From Bacteroidales bacterium KA00344 (lineage in GTDB: Bacteria; Bacteroidota; Bacteroidia; Bacteroidales; Bacteroidaceae), in contig KQ959455.1 of assembly GCA_001552765.1 (NCBI GenBank), forward strand, positions 1-43,033: DNA of 43,033 nt. The letters run 5' to 3'. Below the pieces are notes generated by a model. It was not told the DNA's origin and did not search any database. It was given only the letters and a program-made list of their open reading frames with translations. Shown here one piece after another: positions 7,838-16,704 of this stretch. Made by a program: the position numbers and the translations under genes. How positions within the stretch are numbered: the first letter of the stretch is position 1; each line of letters starts with the position of its first letter.

Positions 7838-10800
7838 TCTCAGTTGACCGAATCTTTTTGATATATTCTGACGGCAACATTCCAAATTCATCTTTGAAGC
7901 ATTTTCGGAAGTAGGATACACTATTTATTCCCACCATAAAACATGTTTCCGATATATTACATTTTCCCTCCAAGAGTATCTTTTCTGCATAGCGCATTTT
8001 GTATTTCCGGATATACTCATTGGTCGATACACCCATAACAGCCTTCATCTTTCGATATAGTGTGCTGGTGCTCATGTTGAGGTTGTCTGCAAGATAGTTT
8101 ACATCTACATCACCCGAAATTCTCACTTCTATAAGCGTGTTGACTTTATCATAAAACTCCCGATCAATTTCGCTAAGTGCCTCACGCAGCTGTTCCTGCT
8201 TTTGTATCAGAGTTGCGTTCTTCAGATTCATCATATCCTGCAGAAGCATACGTCTCTGGTTAAGTAGATTCCTTACGCGGGTTTCAAGCAATGAGGTGGT
8301 GAAAGGCTTGGTGAGGTAAGAATCTGCTCCGGCTTCATAGCCTTCTTCCTTAGCCGATGTGGCATCTTTGGCTGTGAGAAGAATCACGGGAATATGGCTC
8401 GTGCGCACATCAGCCTTTAGCCGTTTGCACAGTTCGTTGCCATCCATTTCAGGCATCATGATATCACTAATCACGATGTCGGGCGTAACTGCAAGGGCCA
8501 ATGCAAGGCCTGTACGCCCATTCTCAGCCGTCTTGACTTCATAACGTGGTGCGAATGATTCTGCGATATAATCTCGAATATCTTTATTATCTTCTACCAC
8601 AACAACGATGGGCAGTTCCTTGCCTGCGGGTTCGCTTTCCTCGGTAGATTCGACTGTTGCCTCAGCAACCTTATTTTCTACTTTATGCATCTCTCTTTCC
8701 TTATGCAGGCTGTTGGGATATACCTCGTCGGCATGGAGGCTGACACAAAAGCAGCTGCCTTTTTCCGGAGTGCTGTCTACGGTAATGGTGCCATGATGCA
8801 GTTCAACGAGTTTCTTGACCAGGGCTAAACCAATGCCGGTGCCCGATGCTTGATAGGGGCCGTTTTCTTGATAGTAGCGGTCGAATATATGGGGTAAAGC
8901 ATCAGCGGATATGCCATGTCCGGTATCGGTTACAGATATATCTACCATATTTTTACCATTCCGAATAGATCGGTCTACGCTGACAACGATCTCACCACGA
9001 TCGGTGTACTTGATAGCATTAGACACAAGATTGTCTACGATAACCATGACCACTTCTTTATCAAAGTAAATCTCTATAGGCGCATCGCCCTTCGTGAAGC
9101 GAATATCAACTAAATCCTTACGATTAAGCTCTTCATATTTAAGACATATTTCATGCACGCACCCCACTATGTCGTCACGGCTGACACACAGTCGGCGGTT
9201 TTCAGTTTCCGTTTTTCGAAACTCCAGTATCTGGCTGATAAGACTGTTGAGTCTCTTTGCACTGTCGTGAATTATGGCAAGTTTTCGCTTGCTGTCTTTG
9301 GGAATTTCCGAATCATGGGATATATCCTCTAACGGCCCCATGATCAATGTGAGGGGTGTTCGTAGCTCATGAGTGATATTCGTATAAAATCTCAGTCGCT
9401 CTTGATTGAGTTCCTGCTCATGCTGGTGGTGGCGTTTCTCTGACTGGTAGAGATACTCCAATCGAATCTTACGGTTGTAGAATCTCAGCAGGGCCACTAT
9501 GACAGCTGCCACCAGTAATGCATAAAGCAATTTGGCTGGCCAAGAGAGCCAGAAAGGAGGTGTTATTTCGATAGCTATCTTTGCGTATTGAGCAGGCCAG
9601 GGCTGGTTGCGCAGTCGGCATTTAGCCAATAGTGTGTACTTGCCGTAAGGCACATCCCGAAAAGTTACTTCATGAAGTCCCAGCTCTACCCACTCATCCC
9701 TCATGCCTTTTAGCATATAGGCATACTCCACCCTGTCGACGAGGGCATAATTTTGGATGTTGAATCTTAGACTAAAAGTATTTTCCTGGTAAGAAAGTTT
9801 CAACTTGTTCTTACCAATGAGATTAATTATGCTGTCTTCCTTGCTATTAATTCTTGAAGGAAGCAAGGCGTCTGTGATTAGAACTTCAGGGGACGGTCGG
9901 TGAGCGAGTACTCGTTCAGGATGGAAACGTGCAGCTCCTCCGGTTGAGCCAAAAATAAGAGTACCGTCGGTTTGAACAGTGACACTGGCATCATTGAAGT
10001 TACCCATAGGAAGATTGTCCACGTAGGTGAAATTGATAAAAGAACTGCTGCCTTTCACCAGACAACTGATACCTTTGTTTGTGCTGGCCCAGATGTTGCC
10101 TTCCTGATCTTCGGCCAAGGCACGGATATGAGAATTGTTGAGCCCGTCGGCAATATTGTATATCTGATAATCCAGCGAGTTTCGATTAGGAAATAATGCA
10201 ATTCCGTCACCGGTCGACACCCACATTCTCCCTTGATGGTCACAAATGATATGGTTCACATTGTTGGATGGGAAGTGCTTGGATACAGAAAAAGATCGCA
10301 ATAGTTTCAGCTGTGGAGAGTAGACGTGTAGTCCGTCACCAAAGGTTCCTATCCATATACGTCCCCTACGATCTGTACAGACGGAACGAACCAGCTCCTG
10401 CTTAAATGGAAAGTCGATCACCCGATGTGACATCCCGTCGGCCACATATACACCTGTACTGGTCGCAATCCATATTTTTCCCTTGATATCTTCGTGAACC
10501 CCCCTAACATCTGAGAACTGCGGCAAACCGGCTACCCGTTTAAAATCCTTGGCCTTAGTCTTTACCCATGCACCCTGCTTGTATGAACCAAACCAGAGTG
10601 TTCCGTGTGAGTCACAATGAGCGGCCTGCACACAGATGCCGGCCTGCATGAGGTGTTCGGCGATGCACTGTCCGGTGGGAGAGAAGACACTTAGGCCGCT
10701 ACCGTCGGTGCCCAACCATAAATTTCCGGAACGGTCGGTGGCTATGCCAAAAACAGTATTATTGCTTAGGTGAGCATTCGCTTTGTTGACAGAACAATTG

Positions 10801-11900
10801 ATTTGGTTTATCGTAGGCAGTTGTGAGGTTATAAAATTAACGCCGGCTCCATAGGTACCTATCCAGATGTTGTTGTATTTGTCCTGACAGATGCTCCTGA
10901 TGGTGCTACCCGATAAGTCGGTGGTTTTCGATCCTTCTGTGATATGCCCAGTAATAGGAAACCTCACTCCACCGGTCTTGGGGTGTTCCGGGCTGATGAT
11001 GATAATGCCACCGAACTCTGTTCCAATGAACAATCGACCGTCATTCATCTCTGCTATAGCATAAACTCTATACCGCAACTGTCCCTGAGCATTGATGTGG
11101 ATAAACTCTTCTTTGATAGGATTAAAGAGGTCAAGCCCGCTATCCGTACCAATCCAAATGTGTCCGCTACGATCCTGATAGATACAGTTGATGTTATCTG
11201 ACGATAATGATCCGGGCTGAACCATATTATGTCTGAAGTTGCGTGCTGTATGTGTGCGGGTGTTGATGATAGACATACCGGCTTCCACATGTCCGACATA
11301 AAGCAGGTCTCCACCGGCATCCATGATACACCATGCCTGATTGCTTGCCAAATTCTGTATGGTCTTCTTATTGAAATGCGTGATTTTTCCGGTTTTCTTA
11401 TTGAATAGCTCAATGCCATTCCAATAGGTAGAGATCCAGATATTGCCATCACGGGCGGCGGCAATGTCTGTAATGTCATTCGTTATCAGGCTGCTCGGAT
11501 CTTTTGGGTCGTGGCGGTAATATACAAATTGTTCTTCTAGATAGTTGTAGGCATTCAGGCCTTCACGTTGCGTTCCGATCCAGATGATGGGATCGTGTGG
11601 GTCGGCCAGGAGGCAGCTTAATTCGTTGCCGCTAATTCCTGTCCCATCAAGTTTTTTATAGTAGGTGTAGAATCGTGATCCATCAAAACGGTTGAGTCCC
11701 TCTTCTGTGGCAAACCACATAAATCCATTTCGATCTTGAGTGATGTCCATCACATGATTGCTAGAGAGCCCTTTTTCAAGCCCCAATGGTTTTACCATAT
11801 AGCCCGTAGAGTGCTCAATAACTGAAGCGGTAGATCGAAGACCGATTAAGGACAAAAGAATGGTCATGATATACCCTGAAAGGAAATCTGATGTGCGCAT
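7827..11900 (-). CDS. Hybrid two-component system sensor/regulator of the PUL
   Basis: This 1357-residue protein combines sensor kinase and response regulator, the type that senses glycan fragments in the periplasm and activates PUL transcription. An N-terminal membrane/signal segment (about 8-26) precedes beta-propeller repeats (about 40-690) with recurring [IM]W[IV]GT or [IM]WxST motifs such as IWIGTYGAG. A Y_Y_Y domain follows (about 735-800), then a transmembrane helix (about 805-825). The kinase core has the phospho-histidine H844 in THELRTPLTL, an N box NLVSNAIKYTD and glycine-rich ATP-binding motifs. The receiver domain has D1146 in SDIMMPEMDG. Two AraC helix-turn-helix units end the protein. 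All key residues are present. It is divergent from the SusE-like/SusC/SusD genes, which it presumably controls. A TAATTTTG box 17 bp upstream of the start supports the ATG used. Confidence 0.96.
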   Translation of the reverse strand: MRTSDFLSGYIMTILLSLIGLRSTASVIEHSTGYMVKPLGLEKGLSSNHVMDITQDRNGFMWFATEEGLNRFDGSRFYTYYKKLDGTGISGNELSCLLADPHDPIIWIGTQREGLNAYNYLEEQFVYYRHDPKDPSSLITNDITDIAAARDGNIWISTYWNGIELFNKKTGKITHFNKKTIQNLASNQAWCIMDAGGDLLYVGHVEAGMSIINTRTHTARNFRHNMVQPGSLSSDNINCIYQDRSGHIWIGTDSGLDLFNPIKEEFIHINAQGQLRYRVYAIAEMNDGRLFIGTEFGGIIIISPEHPKTGGVRFPITGHITEGSKTTDLSGSTIRSICQDKYNNIWIGTYGAGVNFITSQLPTINQINCSVNKANAHLSNNTVFGIATDRSGNLWLGTDGSGLSVFSPTGQCIAEHLMQAGICVQAAHCDSHGTLWFGSYKQGAWVKTKAKDFKRVAGLPQFSDVRGVHEDIKGKIWIATSTGVYVADGMSHRVIDFPFKQELVRSVCTDRRGRIWIGTFGDGLHVYSPQLKLLRSFSVSKHFPSNNVNHIICDHQGRMWVSTGDGIALFPNRNSLDYQIYNIADGLNNSHIRALAEDQEGNIWASTNKGISCLVKGSSSFINFTYVDNLPMGNFNDASVTVQTDGTLIFGSTGGAARFHPERVLAHRPSPEVLITDALLPSRINSKEDSIINLIGKNKLKLSYQENTFSLRFNIQNYALVDRVEYAYMLKGMRDEWVELGLHEVTFRDVPYGKYTLLAKCRLRNQPWPAQYAKIAIEITPPFWLSWPAKLLYALLVAAVIVALLRFYNRKIRLEYLYQSEKRHHQHEQELNQERLRFYTNITHELRTPLTLIMGPLEDISHDSEIPKDSKRKLAIIHDSAKRLNSLISQILEFRKTETENRRLCVSRDDIVGCVHEICLKYEELNRKDLVDIRFTKGDAPIEIYFDKEVVMVIVDNLVSNAIKYTDRGEIVVSVDRSIRNGKNMVDISVTDTGHGISADALPHIFDRYYQENGPYQASGTGIGLALVKKLVELHHGTITVDSTPEKGSCFCVSLHADEVYPNSLHKEREMHKVENKVAEATVESTEESEPAGKELPIVVVVEDNKDIRDYIAESFAPRYEVKTAENGRTGLALALAVTPDIVISDIMMPEMDGNELCKRLKADVRTSHIPVILLTAKDATSAKEEGYEAGADSYLTKPFTTSLLETRVRNLLNQRRMLLQDMMNLKNATLIQKQEQLREALSEIDREFYDKVNTLIEVRISGDVDVNYLADNLNMSTSTLYRKMKAVMGVSTNEYIRKYKMRYAEKILLEGKCNISETCFMVGINSVSYFRKCFKDEFGMLPSEYIKKIRSTEKEK

Positions 11901-11916
11901 ACGTTCTCGTTTGTTG

Positions 11917-11924
11917 CAAAATTA
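11917..11924 (-). promoter_or_regulatory. Predicted -7 box of the hybrid sensor gene
   Basis: CAAAATTA on the plus strand reads TAATTTTG on the minus strand and matches TAnnTTTG. It lies 17 bp before the sensor ATG, giving a very short leader. No clear -33 box is visible. Confidence 0.5.
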
Positions 11925-12001
11925 AGATATCTATATGAAAGAAATGAAGAAGCGACTGAAAAAAAATAAGAAAAGGACTAATAAGCGTTCATCTTATGGT
12001 C

Positions 12002-12046
12002 ACAAATCAGTTAATGAATGATTTGTATCCCCTTAATGACGGATTT
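12002..12046 (+). promoter_or_regulatory. Candidate operator: 22-bp-period direct repeat
   Basis: TTAATGAATGATTT (12011-12024) and TTAATGACGGATTT (12033-12046) match at 12 of 14 positions and are 22 bp apart, two helical turns. Overlapping the first copy is an inverted repeat ACAAATCA (12002-12009)/TGATTTGT (12019-12026). The second copy ends 28 bp before the -7 box at 12075. AraC-type activators commonly bind direct repeats at this spacing next to the promoter, so this is the best candidate site for the hybrid sensor. The assignment is inference. Confidence 0.55.
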
Positions 12047-12074
12047 CTGACTGATGGCATTCGTCATATTATAC

Positions 12075-12082
12075 TACCTTTG
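12075..12082 (+). promoter_or_regulatory. Predicted -7 box of the PUL operon
   Basis: TACCTTTG matches TAnnTTTG. It lies 77 bp before the ATG of the first PUL gene. The upstream -33 position has no good TTTG, as expected for an activator-dependent promoter. Confidence 0.65.
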
Positions 12083-12159
12083 TAGCAATGAGTTTGAAAG
12101 GTATTTGATTTACAAAAACCTAAAATAAACCAAACATTAATAAACCTAAAGTCACATTT

Positions 12160-13623
12160 ATGACACTAAACCAAAAAAATCTGAAAAGGTGTTTCATGGT
12201 GGGCTTTGCTGTCATGGTTGGTATGCTGTATCAATCGTGTGGCAATGATGACGATTATCCATCGGTAGATAATCAGGTACCCACCTTAGAACTAACAACA
12301 CATCACATCCAGACAGAACCAAATCGACTGTTCACCATCATGGGTGTGGCCAAAGACGCCGACGGACTGAAATCCATCACTTTGAAAAATGAGGGGATGA
12401 ATCTTGACAAGACCATTGACCTCTTGAAGTATTATCCGGACACTCTCTTGCATGAATACAATCTCAGCTATGAGTACAAGGCTTTGTCCGATTGGAGTGA
12501 CGCCAGTCGCTTTCCAGTTGAGATAACGGTAGAAGATGTTCTGGGAAACATTACCCGCGACTCGGTCATAGTGACACCGGATGGAGATTTTACCCGGCCT
12601 ATCTTTACGCAGGCTCCCTCCGAAGAGCTCACTGTACTTCTTCAGAACCCTGCCCTTTCACTTACCGCAGCCGTTACCGACAATAAAAACTTGAAATATA
12701 TTAAGGTAGCCATTCCACAACTGAACATCAATGACAGTATTGTGATCAGTGGAACAGCCTATACGCTGACAAAAACGTATAATATGCCGGCAAAGGAAGC
12801 CACGTATAATATGGTGGTAACTGTTGGTGATAATTTCGACAACATCACTTCTGCAAAAAGTGTTATCAATGTATCTGACTTGCCTGATTTCGATAAGTTA
12901 TATCTTGCCGATGTGGAGGATGCTGCTCAGCTAACAACCGACCTTTATGGCGTGCCCATGCTCATAGAGCATACGGGTAGATATCAGTATCGTGCACGCT
13001 ATTATAACCAAAAAGCCGGCACGGGTGTGCGCTTCATTCCACAGAAAACCGACTTTCAGCCCATTTGCTTTGGCATAGATCCTTACACTGGACTGCTGAC
13101 CAGCAATCCGAATGTGGGGCAGCCTATCATGCTTGATAAGGTGGGTTACTATGAGATAAATATCAATACGGTTTCCGGAGAGTTTGACGTGAAGAATTAT
13201 CAGCCAACAACCTCATTGTTGGGTGCTCTTGACGGTACACAGAACATTGATTACAAAGATGGTAGTGGACCACAGAAATTCCAAATCTGTCTTGCGGGAA
13301 GCGGCTTGCCTAACACGTCTTCATGGACGACTAACCCTAATGACAAAGCCTTTGTGCTTTATCAAGACAAGACCAATCCCTATTTGCTTTACCGCGAATT
13401 TAAACTTGCGGCAGGCGACGAAGTTGAATTCACTATCAGTGCAACGCATATATGGGGATGGTGGCCGGCCCCCTACTGGCGATTTGACGGTTCTGATGAT
13501 AATGAGAAGAACGTGGCAAACGGTGGTGACAATATGAAAAAGATGAAGACTCCTGCTGACGGTACCTACCGTTTCGAGTTTGACTATGCGTTGCTGCGCA
13601 GTCGCATCATTAGGGTGAAGTAG
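12160..13623 (+). CDS. SusE/SusF-like surface glycan-binding lipoprotein
   Basis: This 487-residue protein starts with a lipoprotein signal ending YQSC; C27 is the lipidated residue. The acidic GNDDD right after it fits the Bacteroidetes lipoprotein surface-export signal, so it probably sits on the outside of the outer membrane. Residues about 40-230 look like two Ig-like beta domains. The C-terminal third ends in a carbohydrate-binding-type domain with an aromatic patch (HIWGWWPAPYWRF, about 429-441) that could stack on sugar rings. The layout recalls the DUF5016/DUF5125/DUF5121 lipoproteins of Bacteroidales PULs; this is from memory and unconfirmed. It lies first in the operon, before susC, whereas susE/susF genes usually follow susD. 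It has no catalytic motif. Confidence 0.75.
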   Translation: MTLNQKNLKRCFMVGFAVMVGMLYQSCGNDDDYPSVDNQVPTLELTTHHIQTEPNRLFTIMGVAKDADGLKSITLKNEGMNLDKTIDLLKYYPDTLLHEYNLSYEYKALSDWSDASRFPVEITVEDVLGNITRDSVIVTPDGDFTRPIFTQAPSEELTVLLQNPALSLTAAVTDNKNLKYIKVAIPQLNINDSIVISGTAYTLTKTYNMPAKEATYNMVVTVGDNFDNITSAKSVINVSDLPDFDKLYLADVEDAAQLTTDLYGVPMLIEHTGRYQYRARYYNQKAGTGVRFIPQKTDFQPICFGIDPYTGLLTSNPNVGQPIMLDKVGYYEININTVSGEFDVKNYQPTTSLLGALDGTQNIDYKDGSGPQKFQICLAGSGLPNTSSWTTNPNDKAFVLYQDKTNPYLLYREFKLAAGDEVEFTISATHIWGWWPAPYWRFDGSDDNEKNVANGGDNMKKMKTPADGTYRFEFDYALLRSRIIRVK

Positions 13624-13655
13624 TTTATCAATACGAAAAATTAGAAAAGACGAAT

Positions 13656-16600
13656 ATGAAAAAGTTTTTTATACTGTTCATCATCTCTATTTTCACATTA
13701 GGCCTACGAGCACAGAATGTGAAAGTATCAGGAACAGTCATTTCAGATACAGACAAGGAACCCCTTATGGGAGCATATATCAAAGTAAAGGGCTCCGACA
13801 GTGGTGCCGTCACCGATTTGGACGGACATTACACAATTGATGTAGACAAGAATGCTACACTGAAGTTCAGCATGATTGGCTTCACGACACAAAGCGTACC
13901 AGTAAGAGGACGCTCACGAATTGATATTTCACTCAAAGACGACGTTGCTGGGCTCAACGAAGTGGTGGTTATCGGTTATGGTGCTGTTAAAAAGAGCGAC
14001 CTGACCAGCAGTATCTCCGCTATCAAAGGAGACAAACTGGAAAAGCTGACCACCGGTAATGTGATGAATGCTCTACAGGGACAGGTCAATGGTGTGCAAA
14101 TTACCAATAACGGAGCACCGGGAAGTGCACCGCGTGTGATCATTCGTGGTGTAAGTTCCATCAATGGCTCTGATCCGCTTTACGTTGTCGATGGAATGCC
14201 TGTGGGTACTAATATCAACTTTCTCAACCAGAATGATATTGAGAGTATGCAGGTGTTGAAAGACGCTTCAGCTGCAGCTATTTATGGTACGCGTGGTAGC
14301 AATGGTGTAATTCTCATTACAACCAGGAAGGGAGCTAAAGGCGCGACGAAGTTCACGGCATCAGCAAGCGTAGGTTTGCAGTCACTGAAAAAGCCCGATA
14401 TTGCCAAGGCTTCTGAGTATGAGCAGGTGTTCAAAACCCGTTATTCCAACGACGGACAGGTGGCACCTTACAAGGGTGTCGAAAATATTACCGACGCACA
14501 GGGCACCGACTGGTGGAATGAAGTGATGCGTTCGGTGGCTCTTCAGCAGAACTACAACTTCGGTTTCTCAGGAGGAACAGACAAATTCATCTATTCTTCG
14601 AGCATTGGCTATTTCCGTCAAGACGCTCAATATAAGATAGGCGACTGGCAGAAGCTTTCTGCCCGTTTCTCTATGCAGTACAACTTCAACAAGATTGTGC
14701 AGGCCGGTGTCGACTTCACACCCCGTTATGAGAATTGGAACAACACCCCGTCCCTGATGGGTGCTATTATGGCGATGGATCCTACGACACCGGTAATGAG
14801 AGATCCCTCTACATGGACCTCCAATCCGTACAGCAACTACGCACGATCCAACAACAACCAAGAGTGGAATCCGGTGGCCAACATGAACCGTCTAGACGCT
14901 CACGCCGATGAGTATGCACTGCTCGCAACACCTTGGGTGAGCATCACCCCATTGCAGGGACTGACCTTCCGCACACAGTTTGGAGCCAACGCCCGCTTTC
15001 GCCTCAGCGACTCTTATACCCCCAACTTCTTCATCGACAATCTGGAGCAGGCACCTGTCAGTAAGGCGCAGCGCAGGATGGAGAACTGGATAGATTGGAA
15101 CTGGACCAACACCTTGACCTATATGACGACCCTCAATGAGAAGCACAACCTTAACCTGATGGGTGGTTACACCATGGAACGCTTCCAGGATTATTATTTG
15201 GACGGTAGCCGCGACAAGGTGCCTTCCAATGCGGAGGAGATGAGATTTGTGAGTGCTGGTACCGACAATATGCAGGTGTCCGGAACCAACAACTACAGTT
15301 CGCTGATCTCTTATTTGGGTCGTGTGATGTATAACTACGATGAACGCTACTATCTCACCGCCAGCATCCGTGTGGATGGGTCGTCTAAATTCTCTACCGG
15401 AAAGAAGTATGCTACTTTCCCCGCCCTTAGCGCGGCATGGCGTATCAGCGGTGAGGAGTTTATGAAGCACCAGCATGTGTTCGATGACCTGAAACTCCGT
15501 CTCGGATGGGGTAAGGTGGGTAACCAGAATATTGACAACTCGGCCTACCTTAGTTCCATCGCCACGACAAGATATGTCTTTGGTGATGCCATCGCCATCG
15601 GGTCGACCATTGGGTCAATCGGCAACTCCAACGTTCAGTGGGAAACTGTGGAAGACTACAATATTGGAATGGATATGACTTTCCTACAGAATCGTCTTCG
15701 TGTCACAGCCGACTGGTTTACCAAGACGAGCCACGACATGCTCATGAGAAAAGACAACCTCCTGATTCTCGGTTATCCCATGTGGAACGGCCAAATGTGG
15801 GAGAATATCGGAAGTATGAAGGCTACAGGTTGGGAACTTGGACTAAATTGGAATGATAACATTGCCGACTTCAACTATGGCGTAGGTCTCAATCTTTCTT
15901 CGGTAAAGAATAAAGCTGTAAAACTCAACGGCGACTATATTTACACGGGTGGGCACAATGGCGATTACATCATTCGCAATGAAGAAGGAAAGGAAATCAG
16001 CCAGTTCTATGGATATGAAGTGGATGGTATTTTCCAGAACCAGACAGAGGTAACGTCGTATACCGATGAGCACGGCAAGGCTATGCAGCCTAATGCTCAG
16101 CCCGGCGACTTCCGTTATAAGGACATCAACCTTGATGGAAAAATAGATGAAAAAGATAAGAAATATCTCGGAAACCCTTTCCCCGACCTCATGATGGGGT
16201 TGAATCTCAACGCTTCGTATCGCCAATGGGATTTGCAGGCACAATTCTATGGAACTTTCGGCAACGATATCTACAATCTTAATCGCGAACGCTATTTTGG
16301 GTTGAAAGGAACCAATGTATTGGCAGGAACACTTGAAAAGGCATGGCATGGAGAGGGTACCTCTAATGAATATCCTCGTCTGTCGGTCAATGATGCCAAT
16401 CTAAACTATACTCGGCCATCAAGCTACTTCGTAGAAGACGGCAGTTATTTCCGCTGCAAGCTGTTGCAGATAGGCTACACTATTCCCAAGAATGTGCTTA
16501 AGCTTTGTACTTTGCGCTTCTCTCTGTCGGCTCAAAACCTGTTCACAATCACGGGATACTCAGGTATGGATCCTGAGGCAGCATCTATGAGTGGCAGTGC

Positions 16601-16682
16601 AGGAATCACAGAGTCGGGTGTCGATTGGACCGGTTATCCCAATCCACGTACCATTCTTTTTGGTGTAAATGTAAACTTCTAA
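13656..16682 (+). CDS. SusC-like TonB-dependent outer-membrane transporter
   Basis: This 1008-residue protein imports oligosaccharides across the outer membrane using TonB energy. A signal peptide ends at LRAQ. A carboxypeptidase-regulatory-like beta domain (about 23-100) follows, with the typical GTVISDTDKEPLMGAYIKVKG opening. A TonB-box-like segment (NEVVVIGYG, about 100-108) comes next, then the plug domain (about 115-230) with the SusC hallmark DPLYVVDGMP and SAAAIYGTRGSNGVILITT. The remainder is a beta barrel with many aromatic strands, and the end NPRTILFGVNVNF is a normal barrel terminus. It lies 32 bp after the binding-protein gene and 22 bp before susD, consistent with co-transcription. 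Length and motifs are complete. The substrate cannot be read from the sequence. Confidence 0.97.
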   Translation: MKKFFILFIISIFTLGLRAQNVKVSGTVISDTDKEPLMGAYIKVKGSDSGAVTDLDGHYTIDVDKNATLKFSMIGFTTQSVPVRGRSRIDISLKDDVAGLNEVVVIGYGAVKKSDLTSSISAIKGDKLEKLTTGNVMNALQGQVNGVQITNNGAPGSAPRVIIRGVSSINGSDPLYVVDGMPVGTNINFLNQNDIESMQVLKDASAAAIYGTRGSNGVILITTRKGAKGATKFTASASVGLQSLKKPDIAKASEYEQVFKTRYSNDGQVAPYKGVENITDAQGTDWWNEVMRSVALQQNYNFGFSGGTDKFIYSSSIGYFRQDAQYKIGDWQKLSARFSMQYNFNKIVQAGVDFTPRYENWNNTPSLMGAIMAMDPTTPVMRDPSTWTSNPYSNYARSNNNQEWNPVANMNRLDAHADEYALLATPWVSITPLQGLTFRTQFGANARFRLSDSYTPNFFIDNLEQAPVSKAQRRMENWIDWNWTNTLTYMTTLNEKHNLNLMGGYTMERFQDYYLDGSRDKVPSNAEEMRFVSAGTDNMQVSGTNNYSSLISYLGRVMYNYDERYYLTASIRVDGSSKFSTGKKYATFPALSAAWRISGEEFMKHQHVFDDLKLRLGWGKVGNQNIDNSAYLSSIATTRYVFGDAIAIGSTIGSIGNSNVQWETVEDYNIGMDMTFLQNRLRVTADWFTKTSHDMLMRKDNLLILGYPMWNGQMWENIGSMKATGWELGLNWNDNIADFNYGVGLNLSSVKNKAVKLNGDYIYTGGHNGDYIIRNEEGKEISQFYGYEVDGIFQNQTEVTSYTDEHGKAMQPNAQPGDFRYKDINLDGKIDEKDKKYLGNPFPDLMMGLNLNASYRQWDLQAQFYGTFGNDIYNLNRERYFGLKGTNVLAGTLEKAWHGEGTSNEYPRLSVNDANLNYTRPSSYFVEDGSYFRCKLLQIGYTIPKNVLKLCTLRFSLSAQNLFTITGYSGMDPEAASMSGSAGITESGVDWTGYPNPRTILFGVNVNF

Positions 16683-16704
16683 CATCATTTCATAAGCAAA
16701 CAAT

